Source: Cellulosimicrobium arenosum
GTDB taxonomy: Bacteria; Actinomycetota; Actinomycetes; Actinomycetales; Cellulomonadaceae
Direction: 5' to 3'
DNA: 64,000 bases
Assembly: GCF_014837295.1 (NCBI RefSeq)
Contig: NZ_JACYHB010000014.1
Span: 1 to 64,000, forward strand
A program made the position numbers and the translations under genes. Below are positions 8,156-16,587 of this stretch, in pieces (the first letter of the stretch is position 1; each line of letters starts with the position of its first letter). The notes below the pieces were generated by a model that was given only the letters and a program-made list of their open reading frames with translations, ran no database searches and was not told the DNA's origin.

Positions 8156-8698
8156 TCAGAGGACCGGCCCTTCGTCGGCGCCGACGTCGTACAGGTGGTG
8201 CACGACGTCGTGCAGGAAGTACTGCCCGAGCGTGCGGACCGTGAAGACCGACCCGTTCGAGCGGCGCCCCGGGCGGTCCCACAGGTCCGGCGTGAGCGTC
8301 TCGAACCGCTCCGCGACGCGACCTCCCGCGAGCTCGAGCTCGCGGGCGACGACCGTCGGGTCCTGGTGGGCGTAGTCGGCCTCGGCCGCGGCCGCGTCCT
8401 GGTCCCAGTCGGCGAAGAGCGGGTCTTCCTGCTCGACCATGGACCGCAGGCGCCCGTCGAAGACGACGAAGACGTCGCGCACGTGGGCCGCGTACTCGAG
8501 GGGTGACCAGGTCGCGACGTCCGGTCGCACGCCCACGTCGTCACGGCCGAGCACGTCCACCCAGCGGGGGACGGTGGCACGCACCGTGGGCCCGACCATG
8601 TCGGGCTCGACGTCGGACGACACGAAGCCGCACTCCGGACAGGGTCGCTCGAGGACCCAGGTCCAGTCCTTGGTGTCGGGCGGGATGCTCGGTTCCAT
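8156..8698 (-). CDS. DinB-family protein (mycothiol-transferase-like fold)
   Basis: The 180-residue protein opens with a small Cys pair (RPCPECGF), then a four-helix DinB-like domain: WSPLEYAAHVRDVFVVFDGR with the first His, and YFLHDVVHHLYDVGADEG with the second His cluster. These His residues usually bind a metal in DinB/YfiT proteins, many of which use bacillithiol or mycothiol. The substrate is unknown. The ATG at 8698 marks where domain similarity begins; the open frame further upstream is a shadow of the MFS gene. CACACT lies 7 bases before the ATG. Confidence 0.8.
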   Translation of the reverse strand: MEPSIPPDTKDWTWVLERPCPECGFVSSDVEPDMVGPTVRATVPRWVDVLGRDDVGVRPDVATWSPLEYAAHVRDVFVVFDGRLRSMVEQEDPLFADWDQDAAAAEADYAHQDPTVVARELELAGGRVAERFETLTPDLWDRPGRRSNGSVFTVRTLGQYFLHDVVHHLYDVGADEGPVL

Positions 8699-8765
8699 CT
8701 GCCGCAGTGTGCCAGAGGTCGCCCCGGCGGATCCGTCGCGGACCCCGCCCGGCCGAACGGGGCGA

Positions 8766-8800
8766 TTCGCTTTCTGACAATCCATCCCTATGATGTCAGG
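8766..8800 (+). promoter_or_regulatory. TetR gene promoter with operator-like repeat
   Basis: TATGAT (8789-8794) is a good -10, six bases before the ATG at 8801, so the mRNA is probably leaderless. CTGACA (8774-8779) and TGTCAG (8794-8799) are inverted repeats 14 bases apart that bracket the -10, consistent with autorepression. Confidence 0.6.
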
Positions 8801-9421
8801 ATGCCCAAGATCATCGGGGGCTCCCTGCACGAGCACCGCGCCCAGACCCGACAGAAGCTGTTCACGGCGCTGTCGACCCTGATGATGGACCGCGGCTTCG
8901 ACGCCATCTCGCTGGCCGACATCGCCGCGGCGGCCGGGGTGGGGCGCACCGCCGTCTACAACCACTTCCCGGACAAGGAAGCGCTCCTGCTGGGCTTCAT
9001 CACCCACGAGACCGAGCAGTACGTGAGCACGCTCGAGCGGGCGCTGGCCGGCGTGGACGACCCGGTCGAGCAGCTGCGCACCTACATCCGCCAGCAGGCG
9101 CGCCTCACGAGCGTGTTCCACCTCGCCCCCGGACCCGATCTGCGCACGGTGCTGTCGCGCACGACGCGCCAGCGGCTGCGTGAGCACGCCGAGCTGGTCG
9201 AGTCCATCCTGCGCCGCATCGTGCGCAGCGGCATCGAGGTCGGCGAGTTCCCGGAGCAGGACATCGAGACCTCCGTGCAGCTCGTCAACGCGTGCCTGTC
9301 CGGGCGGTTCGTGCCCGACGACCCCGACGCGCGCGATCAGGCCGTACGAGCGACCGAGGCGTTCGTGCTCCGTGCCGTCGGGGCCGACCTCCGGGTCGGG
9401 GCGGTCGCGAGCGCGCACTGA
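8801..9421 (+). CDS. TetR-family transcriptional regulator
   Basis: The 206-residue protein has the standard N-terminal HTH (TLMMDRGFDAISLADIAAAA, GVGRTAVYNHFPDKEALL) and an all-helical ligand domain of usual length. It lies 30 bases upstream of an MFS exporter in the same direction, so it probably controls its own promoter and the transporter. The inducer is unknown. An inverted repeat over the -10 supports autoregulation. Confidence 0.92.
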   Translation: MPKIIGGSLHEHRAQTRQKLFTALSTLMMDRGFDAISLADIAAAAGVGRTAVYNHFPDKEALLLGFITHETEQYVSTLERALAGVDDPVEQLRTYIRQQARLTSVFHLAPGPDLRTVLSRTTRQRLREHAELVESILRRIVRSGIEVGEFPEQDIETSVQLVNACLSGRFVPDDPDARDQAVRATEAFVLRAVGADLRVGAVASAH

Positions 9422-9451
9422 CGTCGTGGCGACCAGCCGTAGCCTCGGGGT

Positions 9452-10714
9452 GTGAGTCCCCGACCCGAGCGACCGAGACGTCCGGGTCGGCCGCACCTCG
9501 GTCCCGCCTTCACGAACGTCTTCACGGCGAACCTCAGCTCGAGCCTCGGTGACGGGATCGCCCGCGTCGCCGCGCCGCTGCTCGCCGTGCAGCTCACCGA
9601 CGACCCGCTCCTCGTCTCCGGGATCGCGGCCGTCGCGCTCCTGCCCTGGCTGTTCTTCGCGATCCCGGCCGGGATCCTGCTCGACCGGATCGACCGGCGG
9701 CGCGCGCTCGCGCTCGCCAACGGCGTGCGGACCGCGCTCGCGCTCGTGCTCGTCACCCTCTCCGCGACCGGGACGCTGACGATCTGGTGGCTGTACGCCG
9801 TCGTGTTCCTCTACGGCGCGTTCGAGACCGTGTACGACGGCGCCATCCGGGCCGTCCTGCCCTCGATCGTCGCCCCGCGGGACCTGCCGCGCGCGAACTC
9901 GCGCATCGAGGCGGGCGAGCTCACGGTGCAGAACTTCCTGTCGGCCCCGCTCACGTCGGCACTGTTCGCCGTCGCGGTCCTCATCCCGCTCGGCGTGGGC
10001 GCGCTCAGCTACGCGGTCGCGTTCGTCCTCGCGTTCTTCCTGCCCGCGGCCGCGGCCGGCGAGCACCGGACGGCGCCGTCCGACGCGGTACGCGTGCGCT
10101 GGTACCGGCAGACCGCGGACGGGTTCCGGTTCATCTGGGCGAGCCCGATGCTCCGCCCGCTGTGGCTGCTCTCGATCGTCGTCGGCATCTGCTTCTCCGC
10201 GGCGACCGCGACCCTGGTCCTCTACGTGCTCGACGAGCTCGGCGTCCCGGAGGCGTGGTACGGGACGTTCATGCTCGTCGGAGCCCTCGGCGCGCTCCTC
10301 GCGGCCGGGGTGGCCAACCCCCTCAAGGAGCGGTTCCGGGCCGGGCCCGTGATGGCCGTGGCGAACCTGCTCACGCCGACGATGCTCGTGGTGATGGGTC
10401 TGGTCCCCGTGGTCCCGGTCGCGGCGGTGTGTCTCGCCCTGTCGTTCGGTGGGACCACGGTGTGGAACGTGCTGGTCATGTCGTTGCGGCAGGCCGCGAT
10501 CCCGAGCCGTCTGCTCGGGCGCGTGCACGGGACGTGGCGCACGCTGCTGTGGGGCGCGATGCCGCTGGGGTCGTTCCTCGGGGGTCTGCTCGCGCGGGTC
10601 GACCTGACCACGCCGCTGATCGCGGGCGGTGGCGCGGCGGTGCTCGCCGGGCTGCTCGGTTTCCGTTTCATCGCCGGACTGCCGAACCCGGAGGACACGC
10701 GGCCCGGCCTCTAG
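9452..10714 (+). CDS. MFS transporter (EntS/MFS_3-like)
   Basis: The 420-residue protein has about twelve hydrophobic segments and an MFS loop 2-3 signature (GILLDRIDRRRALALANGVR). The N-terminal half (FTNVFTANLSSSLGDGIARV) and TM4-5 (SRIEAGELTVQNFLSAPLTS) are typical of drug or siderophore exporters of the MFS_3 group. It follows tetR by 30 bases. The GTG start has TAGCCT six bases upstream, suggesting its own leaderless promoter. The substrate is unknown. Confidence 0.88.
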   Translation: MSPRPERPRRPGRPHLGPAFTNVFTANLSSSLGDGIARVAAPLLAVQLTDDPLLVSGIAAVALLPWLFFAIPAGILLDRIDRRRALALANGVRTALALVLVTLSATGTLTIWWLYAVVFLYGAFETVYDGAIRAVLPSIVAPRDLPRANSRIEAGELTVQNFLSAPLTSALFAVAVLIPLGVGALSYAVAFVLAFFLPAAAAGEHRTAPSDAVRVRWYRQTADGFRFIWASPMLRPLWLLSIVVGICFSAATATLVLYVLDELGVPEAWYGTFMLVGALGALLAAGVANPLKERFRAGPVMAVANLLTPTMLVVMGLVPVVPVAAVCLALSFGGTTVWNVLVMSLRQAAIPSRLLGRVHGTWRTLLWGAMPLGSFLGGLLARVDLTTPLIAGGGAAVLAGLLGFRFIAGLPNPEDTRPGL

Positions 10715-10770
10715 TCCTCCGGGGACGGTCCCGCTGCCGTGCCGGCCCCGGCTTCGTGCGTCGATGGAGG

Positions 10771-10789
10771 GTAGGCAAGCCTAACCTCG
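10771..10789. promoter_or_regulatory. DtxR/IdeR-type iron box
   Basis: TAGG-N5-CTAACCT matches the core of the actinobacterial iron-repressor site. TAGAGT at 10794-10799 could be the -10 for the heme oxygenase gene, so iron-loaded repressor would block transcription. Confidence 0.7.
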
Positions 10790-10868
10790 TGCGGTAGAGT
10801 CCTGGTGCAACGTCATGACGACCTGTCAGGACAGCCACTCAGCGACCCGACGCACCACAGGAGCTCCC

Positions 10869-11543
10869 GTGACTGCTCTCACCCACGACCTCGCCCCGGC
10901 CGACGTCTCCGCGCCGCTCTCGCAGCGGCTGCGCGAGGGGACCCGCCCGGAGCACGAGCAGGCCGAGGGGTCCGGTTTCGTGGAGCGGCTCATGGCCGGT
11001 GGGCTCGACGTCGCCGCCTACGCCGACCTCGCCGCGCAGCAGTGGGCGGTCTACGGCGCGCTCGAGGCCGCGAGCACCGCGATCCGCTCGGACGTGCAGG
11101 GCGCGACGCTCGTCTTCGACGCACTCACCCGGACCCCGGAGATCGAGAAGGACCTCGCGTTCCTCGTCGGCCCGGACTGGGCCGAGCGAATCACGATCCA
11201 CCCCGCGACCGAGCGCTACGTGGCGCGGCTGCGCGAGGTCGGCGGCTCGCTGCCCGCCTACGCCGCGCACGCGTACACCCGCTACCTGGGCGACCTGTCC
11301 GGCGGCCAGATCATCAAGCGCATGCTCGAGCGGCACTACGGGCTGTCGGTCGACGGGCTCGCGTTCTACACGTTCACCGAGATCCCGAAGTCCAAGCCGT
11401 TCAAGGACGTCTACCGCGAGCGCCTCGACGCGCTCGCCCTGACTCCTGCGCAGGTCGACGAGACCGTCGCGGAGGCGAAGCTGGCGTTCCGCCTCAACAG
11501 CGCGGTCTTCGCCGACCTCGGCCCCGCCCACCCCGCGAGGTAG
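10869..11543 (+). CDS. hmuO: Biliverdin-producing heme oxygenase
   Basis: The 224-residue protein has the proximal His region (LREGTRPEHEQAEGSGFVER), the helix with the Gly-rich distal pocket (YTRYLGDLSGGQIIKRMLE) and the later FYTFTEIPK motif of the HmuO/HO-1 family. It opens heme to biliverdin, CO and Fe2+ for iron acquisition. I chose the GTG at 10869 because AGGAG lies six bases upstream; an in-frame ATG at 10815 would add 18 unconserved residues. The iron box upstream fits Fe-repressed expression. No heme transporter is adjacent. Confidence 0.92.
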   Translation: MTALTHDLAPADVSAPLSQRLREGTRPEHEQAEGSGFVERLMAGGLDVAAYADLAAQQWAVYGALEAASTAIRSDVQGATLVFDALTRTPEIEKDLAFLVGPDWAERITIHPATERYVARLREVGGSLPAYAAHAYTRYLGDLSGGQIIKRMLERHYGLSVDGLAFYTFTEIPKSKPFKDVYRERLDALALTPAQVDETVAEAKLAFRLNSAVFADLGPAHPAR

Positions 11544-11609
11544 GACCGGGACCCATCTCGGCACGCACGGGATCCTTCCGGCGGGCCGGAGCTCTCGTTC
11601 CGGCGCGGG

Positions 11610-13937
11610 TCACCGCGGCTCAGCACGAGGGACGAGTCGCACGACGACCGACTTGGACACCGGGGTGTTGCTGCCGATCGCGGTGCTGTCCAGCGGGACG
11701 AGGACGTTCGCCTCCGGATAGTAGGCCGCCGCGGAGCCGCGCGCCGCGGGGTAGGCGACGACCCGCTGGTTCGCGAGCACCCGGTCGGGCTGGCCCGGCC
11801 ACTCGCTGTGCACGTCGACGCGGTCGCCGTCGGCGATCCCCAGCTCGTCGAGGTCGTCCGGGCTGACGAACACCACGTCCCGGCCGCCGCGCACGCCGCG
11901 GTAGCGGTCGGCGAGCCCGTAGATCGTGGTGTTGAACTGGTCGTGGGAGCGCAGGGTCTGGAGGATCAGCCGTCCGGGCGGGCACTCGACCGGCTCCAGG
12001 ACGTTGACGGTGAGCTCAGCCCTCCCGCTCGCCGTCGCGAACGTGCGGGAGTCGCGCGGCCCGTGCGGGAGCACGAAGCCCCCGGGGCTCCGCACCTTCT
12101 CGTTGTACCGCTCGAACCCGGGCACGACGCGGCTCACGTGGTCGCGCACGACGTCGTAGTCGTCGCGCATCGCCGCCCAGTCGATCGACGGGACCGAGTC
12201 GTCCGCATCGTCGCGCAACGTCGCCCGGGCCATCCCGACGACGATCGCCACCTCGCTGCGCAGGTCGTCCCCCACGGGCTCGACCTTGCCCCGCGACGCG
12301 TGCACCGCGCACACGGAGTCCTCGACGGACACGAGCTGCGGCCCGCTCGCCTGCCGGTCGATCTCGGTCCGGCCCAGGGTCGGCAGGATCAGCGCCTCAC
12401 GGCCCGTCACGGCGTGCGACCGGTTGAGCTTCGTGGAGATCTGCACCGTGAGGTCGGTCCCCCGCACGGCCGCCTCGGCCGCGGCCGTGTCCGAGATCGC
12501 GCCCACGAAGTTCCCGCCGAGCGCGACGAACGCCCGGATGCGCCCGTCGCGCATGCGTCGCAGGGTCTCGACCGAGTCGGCCCCGTGGGCTCGCGGCGGT
12601 GCGAACCCGAACTCCCGCTCCAACCCGTCCAGGAACGAGTCCGGCATCTTCTCCCAGATGCCCATGGTCCGGTCACCCTGGACGTTGGAGTGCCCGCGGA
12701 TCGGCGACGCCCCCGCGCCCGGACGCCCGATGTTCCCCCGCAGCAGCAGGAGGTTGACGATCTCCTTGATCGTGTCCACGCCCTTGCGCTGCTGCGTCAG
12801 GCCCATCGCCCAGGTGACGATCACGCGGTCTGCGGCGAGGTAGCGCGCGGCGAGGTCGTCGACGTCGGCGACGCTCAGTCCCGTCGCCCGCAGGACCTCC
12901 ACCTCGTCCAGCTGCGCGAGGTGCGCCCGGAGCGCGTCCAGCCCGCGCGTGTGCTCGACCAGGAATGCGTGGTCGAGCACGGTGCCGGGGGCGGCGTCCT
13001 CGGCGTCGAGCACACGCTTGGACACGGCCTGCAGGAGCGCCATGTCCCCGCCGGGGCGGACCTGGTAGAGCCGGTCGGCGATCTCGGTGCCGCGCCCGGC
13101 CAGGCCCCGCACGGTCTGCGGGTTGCGGTACCGCACGAGCCCGGCCTCCGGCAGCGGGTTGACGGAGACCACGGACCCCCCGGACCGCTTCGTCCCTTCG
13201 AGCGCGGTGAGCATGCGCGGGTGGTTGGTGCCGGGGTTCTGCCCCATGACGATGACGAGGTCGGCCTTGGCGAAGTCTTCGTACGAGATCGTCGACTTGC
13301 CGATCCCGATCGTCTCCAGCATCGCCGTGCCCGTGGACTCGTGGCACATGTTGGAGCAGTCGGGCAGGTTGTTGGTGCCGAACGCGCGCACGAACAGCTG
13401 GTAGACGAACGCGGCCTCGTTCGAGGCCCTGCCGCTCGTGTAGAACGCGGCCTCGTCCGGGGACGCGAGCCCGCGCAGCCGGTCTCCGACGATCTCGAAC
13501 GCCCGCTCCCACGTCACCGGCTCGTAGTGGTCCGATCCGGCGGGCTTGTGCACCGGCTCTTTCAACCGGCCCTGCTGCCCCAGCCAGTACTCGTCCTTCC
13601 CGGCCAGCTCGGTCAGCGAGCGCTCCGCCCAGAACGACCGCGGCACCGTGAGCGGCGTCGCCTCCCACGCGATGGCCTTCGCGCCGTTCTCGCAGAACTC
13701 GGCGCGGCTGCGGTGCGTCGGGTCCGGCCACGCGCAGCTCATGCAGTCGAACCCGTCCTGCTGGTTCGCGGCCGTCAGCAGCTTCGCGGCCCGCAGCGGA
13801 CCCAGCTCGCGCACCGACGCGACGAGCGTGCGTACCACGGCCTCCGGCCCGGCGGCGTTGTCCTTGGGCGGCCCGATCCGGACGTCCGGCGCCGTCTCGT
13901 CGCCCCGTCCGTGCCCGACGCCGCGCGCCGCGCTCAC
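11610..13937 (-). CDS. FdhF/YdeP-family molybdopterin oxidoreductase
   Basis: The 775-residue protein has the molybdopterin oxidoreductase fold: SDHYEPVTWERAFEIV, FYTSGRASNEAAFVYQL, CSNMCHESTGTAM at the molybdenum-site region, MGQNPGTNHPRML and GNIGRPGAGASPIRGHSNVQ, then a C-terminal dinucleotide-binding domain (LRSHDQFNTTIYG). The N-terminal Cys residues (FDCMSCAWPD) are not a full [4Fe-4S] motif, as in YdeP rather than formate dehydrogenase H. The true substrate is uncertain. Its GTG overlaps the TGA of fdhD by four bases, so the two are co-translated. Confidence 0.88.
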   Translation of the reverse strand: MSAARGVGHGRGDETAPDVRIGPPKDNAAGPEAVVRTLVASVRELGPLRAAKLLTAANQQDGFDCMSCAWPDPTHRSRAEFCENGAKAIAWEATPLTVPRSFWAERSLTELAGKDEYWLGQQGRLKEPVHKPAGSDHYEPVTWERAFEIVGDRLRGLASPDEAAFYTSGRASNEAAFVYQLFVRAFGTNNLPDCSNMCHESTGTAMLETIGIGKSTISYEDFAKADLVIVMGQNPGTNHPRMLTALEGTKRSGGSVVSVNPLPEAGLVRYRNPQTVRGLAGRGTEIADRLYQVRPGGDMALLQAVSKRVLDAEDAAPGTVLDHAFLVEHTRGLDALRAHLAQLDEVEVLRATGLSVADVDDLAARYLAADRVIVTWAMGLTQQRKGVDTIKEIVNLLLLRGNIGRPGAGASPIRGHSNVQGDRTMGIWEKMPDSFLDGLEREFGFAPPRAHGADSVETLRRMRDGRIRAFVALGGNFVGAISDTAAAEAAVRGTDLTVQISTKLNRSHAVTGREALILPTLGRTEIDRQASGPQLVSVEDSVCAVHASRGKVEPVGDDLRSEVAIVVGMARATLRDDADDSVPSIDWAAMRDDYDVVRDHVSRVVPGFERYNEKVRSPGGFVLPHGPRDSRTFATASGRAELTVNVLEPVECPPGRLILQTLRSHDQFNTTIYGLADRYRGVRGGRDVVFVSPDDLDELGIADGDRVDVHSEWPGQPDRVLANQRVVAYPAARGSAAAYYPEANVLVPLDSTAIGSNTPVSKSVVVRLVPRAEPR

Positions 13938-14788
13938 GCCGGCACCACCCTCGTGCCCGGGGCGGGGTCCGCGACGCGGACGCGGTGGTCGCCCGCGTAG
14001 ACCACCATCGACTCGCCCCGCGCGAACCCGACGAGCGTCAGGCCCGACTCGACCGCGAGGTCCGCAGCGAGCGACGACGGCGCGGACACCGCCACCATCG
14101 CCGGGACCCCGGCCATCGACGCCTTCTGCACGAGCTCGAACCCGGCCCGGCCGGACACCACGAGCACGGTGCCGGGCAGGGGCAGGCGCCCGTGCTGGAC
14201 CGCCCAGCCCACGACCTTGTCCACGGCGTTGTGCCGTCCCACGTCCTCGCGCACGACCAACAGCTCGTCGCGCTCGACGTCGACGAGCGCCGCCGCGTGG
14301 AGCGAACCCGTCCGCGCGAAGACGATCTGCGCGGCGCGCATCCGGTCAGGGAGCGCCAGGAGCCACGCGGGGTCGAGGTCCGGGCCGCCGTCGGGCAGGG
14401 GGTGCGCCGAGCGGGTCCGCACGGCGTCGATGCTGTCCGCGCCGCACAGCCCGCACGCGCTCGTGACGGGAAGGACGCGTCCGTGCCCGACGGCGCGCGG
14501 CCGGGCCTGGTCCGCGAGCGTGACCTCGACCGTGTTGTCGGCGGTGGCGCACAGGCGCGCGGTCCGCACGTCGTGCGGACCGTGGACGATCCCCTCGGAG
14601 ACGAGGAGCCCGAGGGCGAGCTCGAGGTCGTGCCCGGGGGTGCGCATCGTGACCGTGAGGACGCGCCCGTCGACGCGCACCTCCAACGGCTCCTCGACGG
14701 TGAGCTGGTCGTCGCGCAGCGAGGCGCGCGCGACCCCGGGGCCGAGCGTGTACCGGGTGACGCGTCGACGCGCCGAGAGCTGTCCCAC
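13934..14788 (-). CDS. fdhD: FdhD sulfurtransferase for formate dehydrogenase maturation
   Basis: The 284-residue protein contains the FdhD signatures EPLEVRVDG, MRTPGHDLELALGLLVSEGI, the catalytic Cys pair in SACGLCGADS, VREDVGRHNAVDKVVGWA and VVSGRAGFELVQKASMAGVP. FdhD passes sulfur from a cysteine desulfurase to the molybdenum cofactor of formate-dehydrogenase-type enzymes. It precedes and overlaps the fdhF/ydeP-type gene, its expected client. Start GTG at 14788: GAGGAT lies six bases upstream as a leaderless -10, or GGAGG serves as ribosome site. The frame upstream is repeat DNA. Confidence 0.92.
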   Translation of the reverse strand: MGQLSARRRVTRYTLGPGVARASLRDDQLTVEEPLEVRVDGRVLTVTMRTPGHDLELALGLLVSEGIVHGPHDVRTARLCATADNTVEVTLADQARPRAVGHGRVLPVTSACGLCGADSIDAVRTRSAHPLPDGGPDLDPAWLLALPDRMRAAQIVFARTGSLHAAALVDVERDELLVVREDVGRHNAVDKVVGWAVQHGRLPLPGTVLVVSGRAGFELVQKASMAGVPAMVAVSAPSSLAADLAVESGLTLVGFARGESMVVYAGDHRVRVADPAPGTRVVPA

Positions 14789-14808
14789 CCCTCCATCCTC
14801 CCCCACCA

Positions 14809-14931
14809 CCGACGTAGTACCTCCGCTCGCGAGGTAGTAGGCCAGTGCGCCGAGGTAGTACCCCCGTCCGGACTGGGGTACTACCTCGGTGAGCAGAGGT
14901 ACTACGTCGGCGGGCAGAGGTACTACGTCGG
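14809..14931. repeat. Cluster of six GAGGTAGTAC-type repeats in both orientations
   Basis: Six copies of a 10-15 bp motif lie in 123 bases: CCGACGTAGTACCTC (14809-14823), CGAGGTAGTAGG (14830-14841, imperfect), CCGAGGTAGTACC (14850-14862), its exact inverse GGTACTACCTCGG (14877-14889), and GAGGTACTACGTCGG twice (14896-14910 and 14917-14931, 21-base period). The third and fourth form a perfect 13-bp stem with a 14-base loop. The last copy supplies the TAG stop of merR. The array sits between merR and fdhD, where it could terminate or regulate. Confidence 0.8.
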
Positions 14932-15747
14932 CAGGCGGTCCACGTACGTGCGCAGGGTGTCGCGGACGAACGTCGCGCCCTCCACGCCGCCGTAGCTGAG
15001 CGCGAACCGCGGGTCGTTCACGTACATCTCCCCGAGGCCCAGCAGGTAGTTCCGCAGCGGCCCCGCCTCGTGCGCGGGGTTCGCCGGGACGCTCTGCAGC
15101 CAGGCGACGTGACGTCGCGCGAGCTCCTGCGCCTCGTCCGACGCCGGGTCCGTGCCGGCCTGCGCCGCCGTGGTCCAGTCGTCGTTCAGGCGCGCGGTGC
15201 GCTCCTGCCAGGCCGACCGCTCGTCGTCGGACATGCCACGCCACCAGGCGTCCCCGCGCCGGTACGCGTCCTTGCCCCAGCGGTCCTCGACCTCGTCCTT
15301 GTACTGCGTGTGGTCGAACCCGTCGAACATGTCGCTCGCCATGAGCTCGCCACCTCCTTCCATCGTGGTGATCGTGCGTTCGACCGACGCGATCTGTCGC
15401 GCCAGCCGCTGCCGCTCCGCGCGCAGCCACTCGAGGTGGCCGCGCAGCGCCCGGACCTGGGCGTCCCGCTCGGAGGTCTCCCCCGTGCCCGACGCCGCGT
15501 GGCCCGTCCCGGCGAGCGCCTCCTTGATCGCGGGGAGCCCGAGACCGAGGTCACGCAGGAGCAGGATCCGCTGGAGGCGGACGAGGGCGTCGGCGTCGTA
15601 GTGGCGGTAGCCGTTCGACGCGACACGGCTCGGGGGCAGGAGCCCCACGGCGTCGTAGTGCCGCAACGTGCGGCTCGTCGTGCCGGCCAGCCGCGCGACC
15701 TCCTGGATCGACCAGTCGGCCGTGCGGCGCGGTGCCGTGCTCCTCAT
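14923..15747 (-). CDS. TipA-like MerR-family regulator
   Basis: The 274-residue protein has an N-terminal MerR HTH (WSIQEVARLAGTTSRTLRHY, VGLLPPSRVASNGYRHYDAD), a long coiled coil (about residues 75-130) and a C-terminal TipAS antibiotic-recognition domain (FDHTQYKDEVEDRWGKDAY to YVNDPRFALSYGGV). TipA proteins bind thiopeptides and related drugs and activate their own promoter. An internal ATG with a strong ribosome site could yield the drug-binding domain alone. The promoter shows MerR-type 19-base spacing. Its stop lies inside the 14.8-kb repeat cluster. Confidence 0.9.
   Translation of the reverse strand: MRSTAPRRTADWSIQEVARLAGTTSRTLRHYDAVGLLPPSRVASNGYRHYDADALVRLQRILLLRDLGLGLPAIKEALAGTGHAASGTGETSERDAQVRALRGHLEWLRAERQRLARQIASVERTITTMEGGGELMASDMFDGFDHTQYKDEVEDRWGKDAYRRGDAWWRGMSDDERSAWQERTARLNDDWTTAAQAGTDPASDEAQELARRHVAWLQSVPANPAHEAGPLRNYLLGLGEMYVNDPRFALSYGGVEGATFVRDTLRTYVDRLPT
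15340..15359 (-). promoter_or_regulatory. Internal ribosome site and ATG for a TipAS-like short form
   Basis: AAGGAGGTGG (15359-15350) lies seven bases before an in-frame ATG (15342-15340) inside the merR gene, just ahead of the TipAS domain. Initiation here gives about 139 residues. In Streptomyces lividans tipA, TipAS is made from an internal start in the same way; this site is stronger than the site seen at the gene's own start. Confidence 0.7.
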
Positions 15748-15807
15748 GGCTCTCCGCCCGCCCTCCTCGTCCGTGTTTCCGCCCCGCTCGGTGCGGCAGC
15801 GGTCACC

Positions 15808-15838
15808 ACGCTAGAAGTTGACGCTACGTCAAGGTCAA
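15808..15838 (-). promoter_or_regulatory. MerR-type promoter with 19-base spacer
   Basis: On the minus strand TTGACC (15838-15833) and TAGCGT (15813-15808) are separated by 19 bases. Between them is the inverted repeat TTGACG-TAG-CGTCAA. A long spacer with a central palindrome is the hallmark of MerR-activated promoters. The -35 overlaps the stop codon of the upstream HAD gene. Confidence 0.7.
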
Positions 15839-16587
15839 GCGTCGCTGCGACGCGACGTCGCCCGACGCCCGAGGACCGCGACGAGCTCCGCGGGGTCGGC
15901 GACGACAGCGATCGCTCCGGCGCGCTCGAGCTCGCCGGGCTCGGCGTAGCCCCACGCGACCCCGACGCACGCGATCTGGTGCCCCGCCGCACCGTGCACG
16001 TCGTGCTCACGATCGCCGACCATGACGATGTGCGCGGCGTCCGGGGTGACGCCTCGGGACCCGAGCGTGGTGAGCGCGTGCGCGATGACGTCACCCTTCG
16101 ACCTGCGTGTCCCGTCGAGCGTCGCGCCGAACACGTCGTCGAGGCCGCGCTCGAGGTACGCGTCGATGCCGAGGTGCACGGCGATCCGGCGGGCCATGGG
16201 CTCCGGCTTCGAGGTCGCGAGGGCGAGGCGCAGGCCCGCGCCACGCAGCGCCGTCAGGCACGCGGGGATGCCGGGGAAGAGCGCGTTGTCGTACAGGTTT
16301 CCGGCCGCGTACACCTCGCGGTAGGCGCCGACGGCCGCGCCGACCTGGTCCGCCGGGACGCCGTGGCGCGGGAACGTGTCGTCCAGCGGCGGGCCGATAA
16401 ACCCGCGCAGGACGTCGTCGGGCGGCACGGCGAGCCCGAGCGCCGCGTAGGCGTGGCGTACGGACGCGACGATCCCGGGAGCGGAGTCCGCGAGCGTCCC
16501 GTCGAGGTCGAGCAGGACGAGGTCGTCGCCGGCCGCGCTCGTGCGTCGCGGGAAGGGCGGGGGCGGCGGCGCGGTCACGCCCGCCAT
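15835..16587 (-). CDS. HAD-superfamily phosphatase (phosphoglycolate phosphatase-like)
   Basis: The 250-residue protein has the HAD motifs in order: LVLLDLDGTLADS (nucleophile Asp, motif I), LALATSKPEPM (motif II), the Lys in RRSKGDVIAHAL (motif III) and IVMVGDREHDVHGAAGH (motif IV). The helical cap (GFIGPPLDDTFPRHG) resembles Gph/PpaX. The likely substrate is a small phosphomonoester such as 2-phosphoglycolate; specificity is inferred. Start ATG at 16587, where similarity begins after a short proline-rich leader. Confidence 0.87.
   Translation of the reverse strand: MAGVTAPPPPPFPRRTSAAGDDLVLLDLDGTLADSAPGIVASVRHAYAALGLAVPPDDVLRGFIGPPLDDTFPRHGVPADQVGAAVGAYREVYAAGNLYDNALFPGIPACLTALRGAGLRLALATSKPEPMARRIAVHLGIDAYLERGLDDVFGATLDGTRRSKGDVIAHALTTLGSRGVTPDAAHIVMVGDREHDVHGAAGHQIACVGVAWGYAEPGELERAGAIAVVADPAELVAVLGRRATSRRSDA

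Noticed and set aside
8156-10528. 790-codon minus-strand frame
   Set aside because: Only its last 180 codons (DinB) are real; the rest is antisense to tetR and the MFS gene.
11808-14000. 730-codon plus-strand frame over fdhF
   Set aside because: Antisense shadow; His/Arg/Val-rich with no motif.
14809-14931. Possible CRISPR array
   Set aside because: Repeats are 10-15 bases with irregular 6-14-base gaps and mixed orientation; no cas gene is near.
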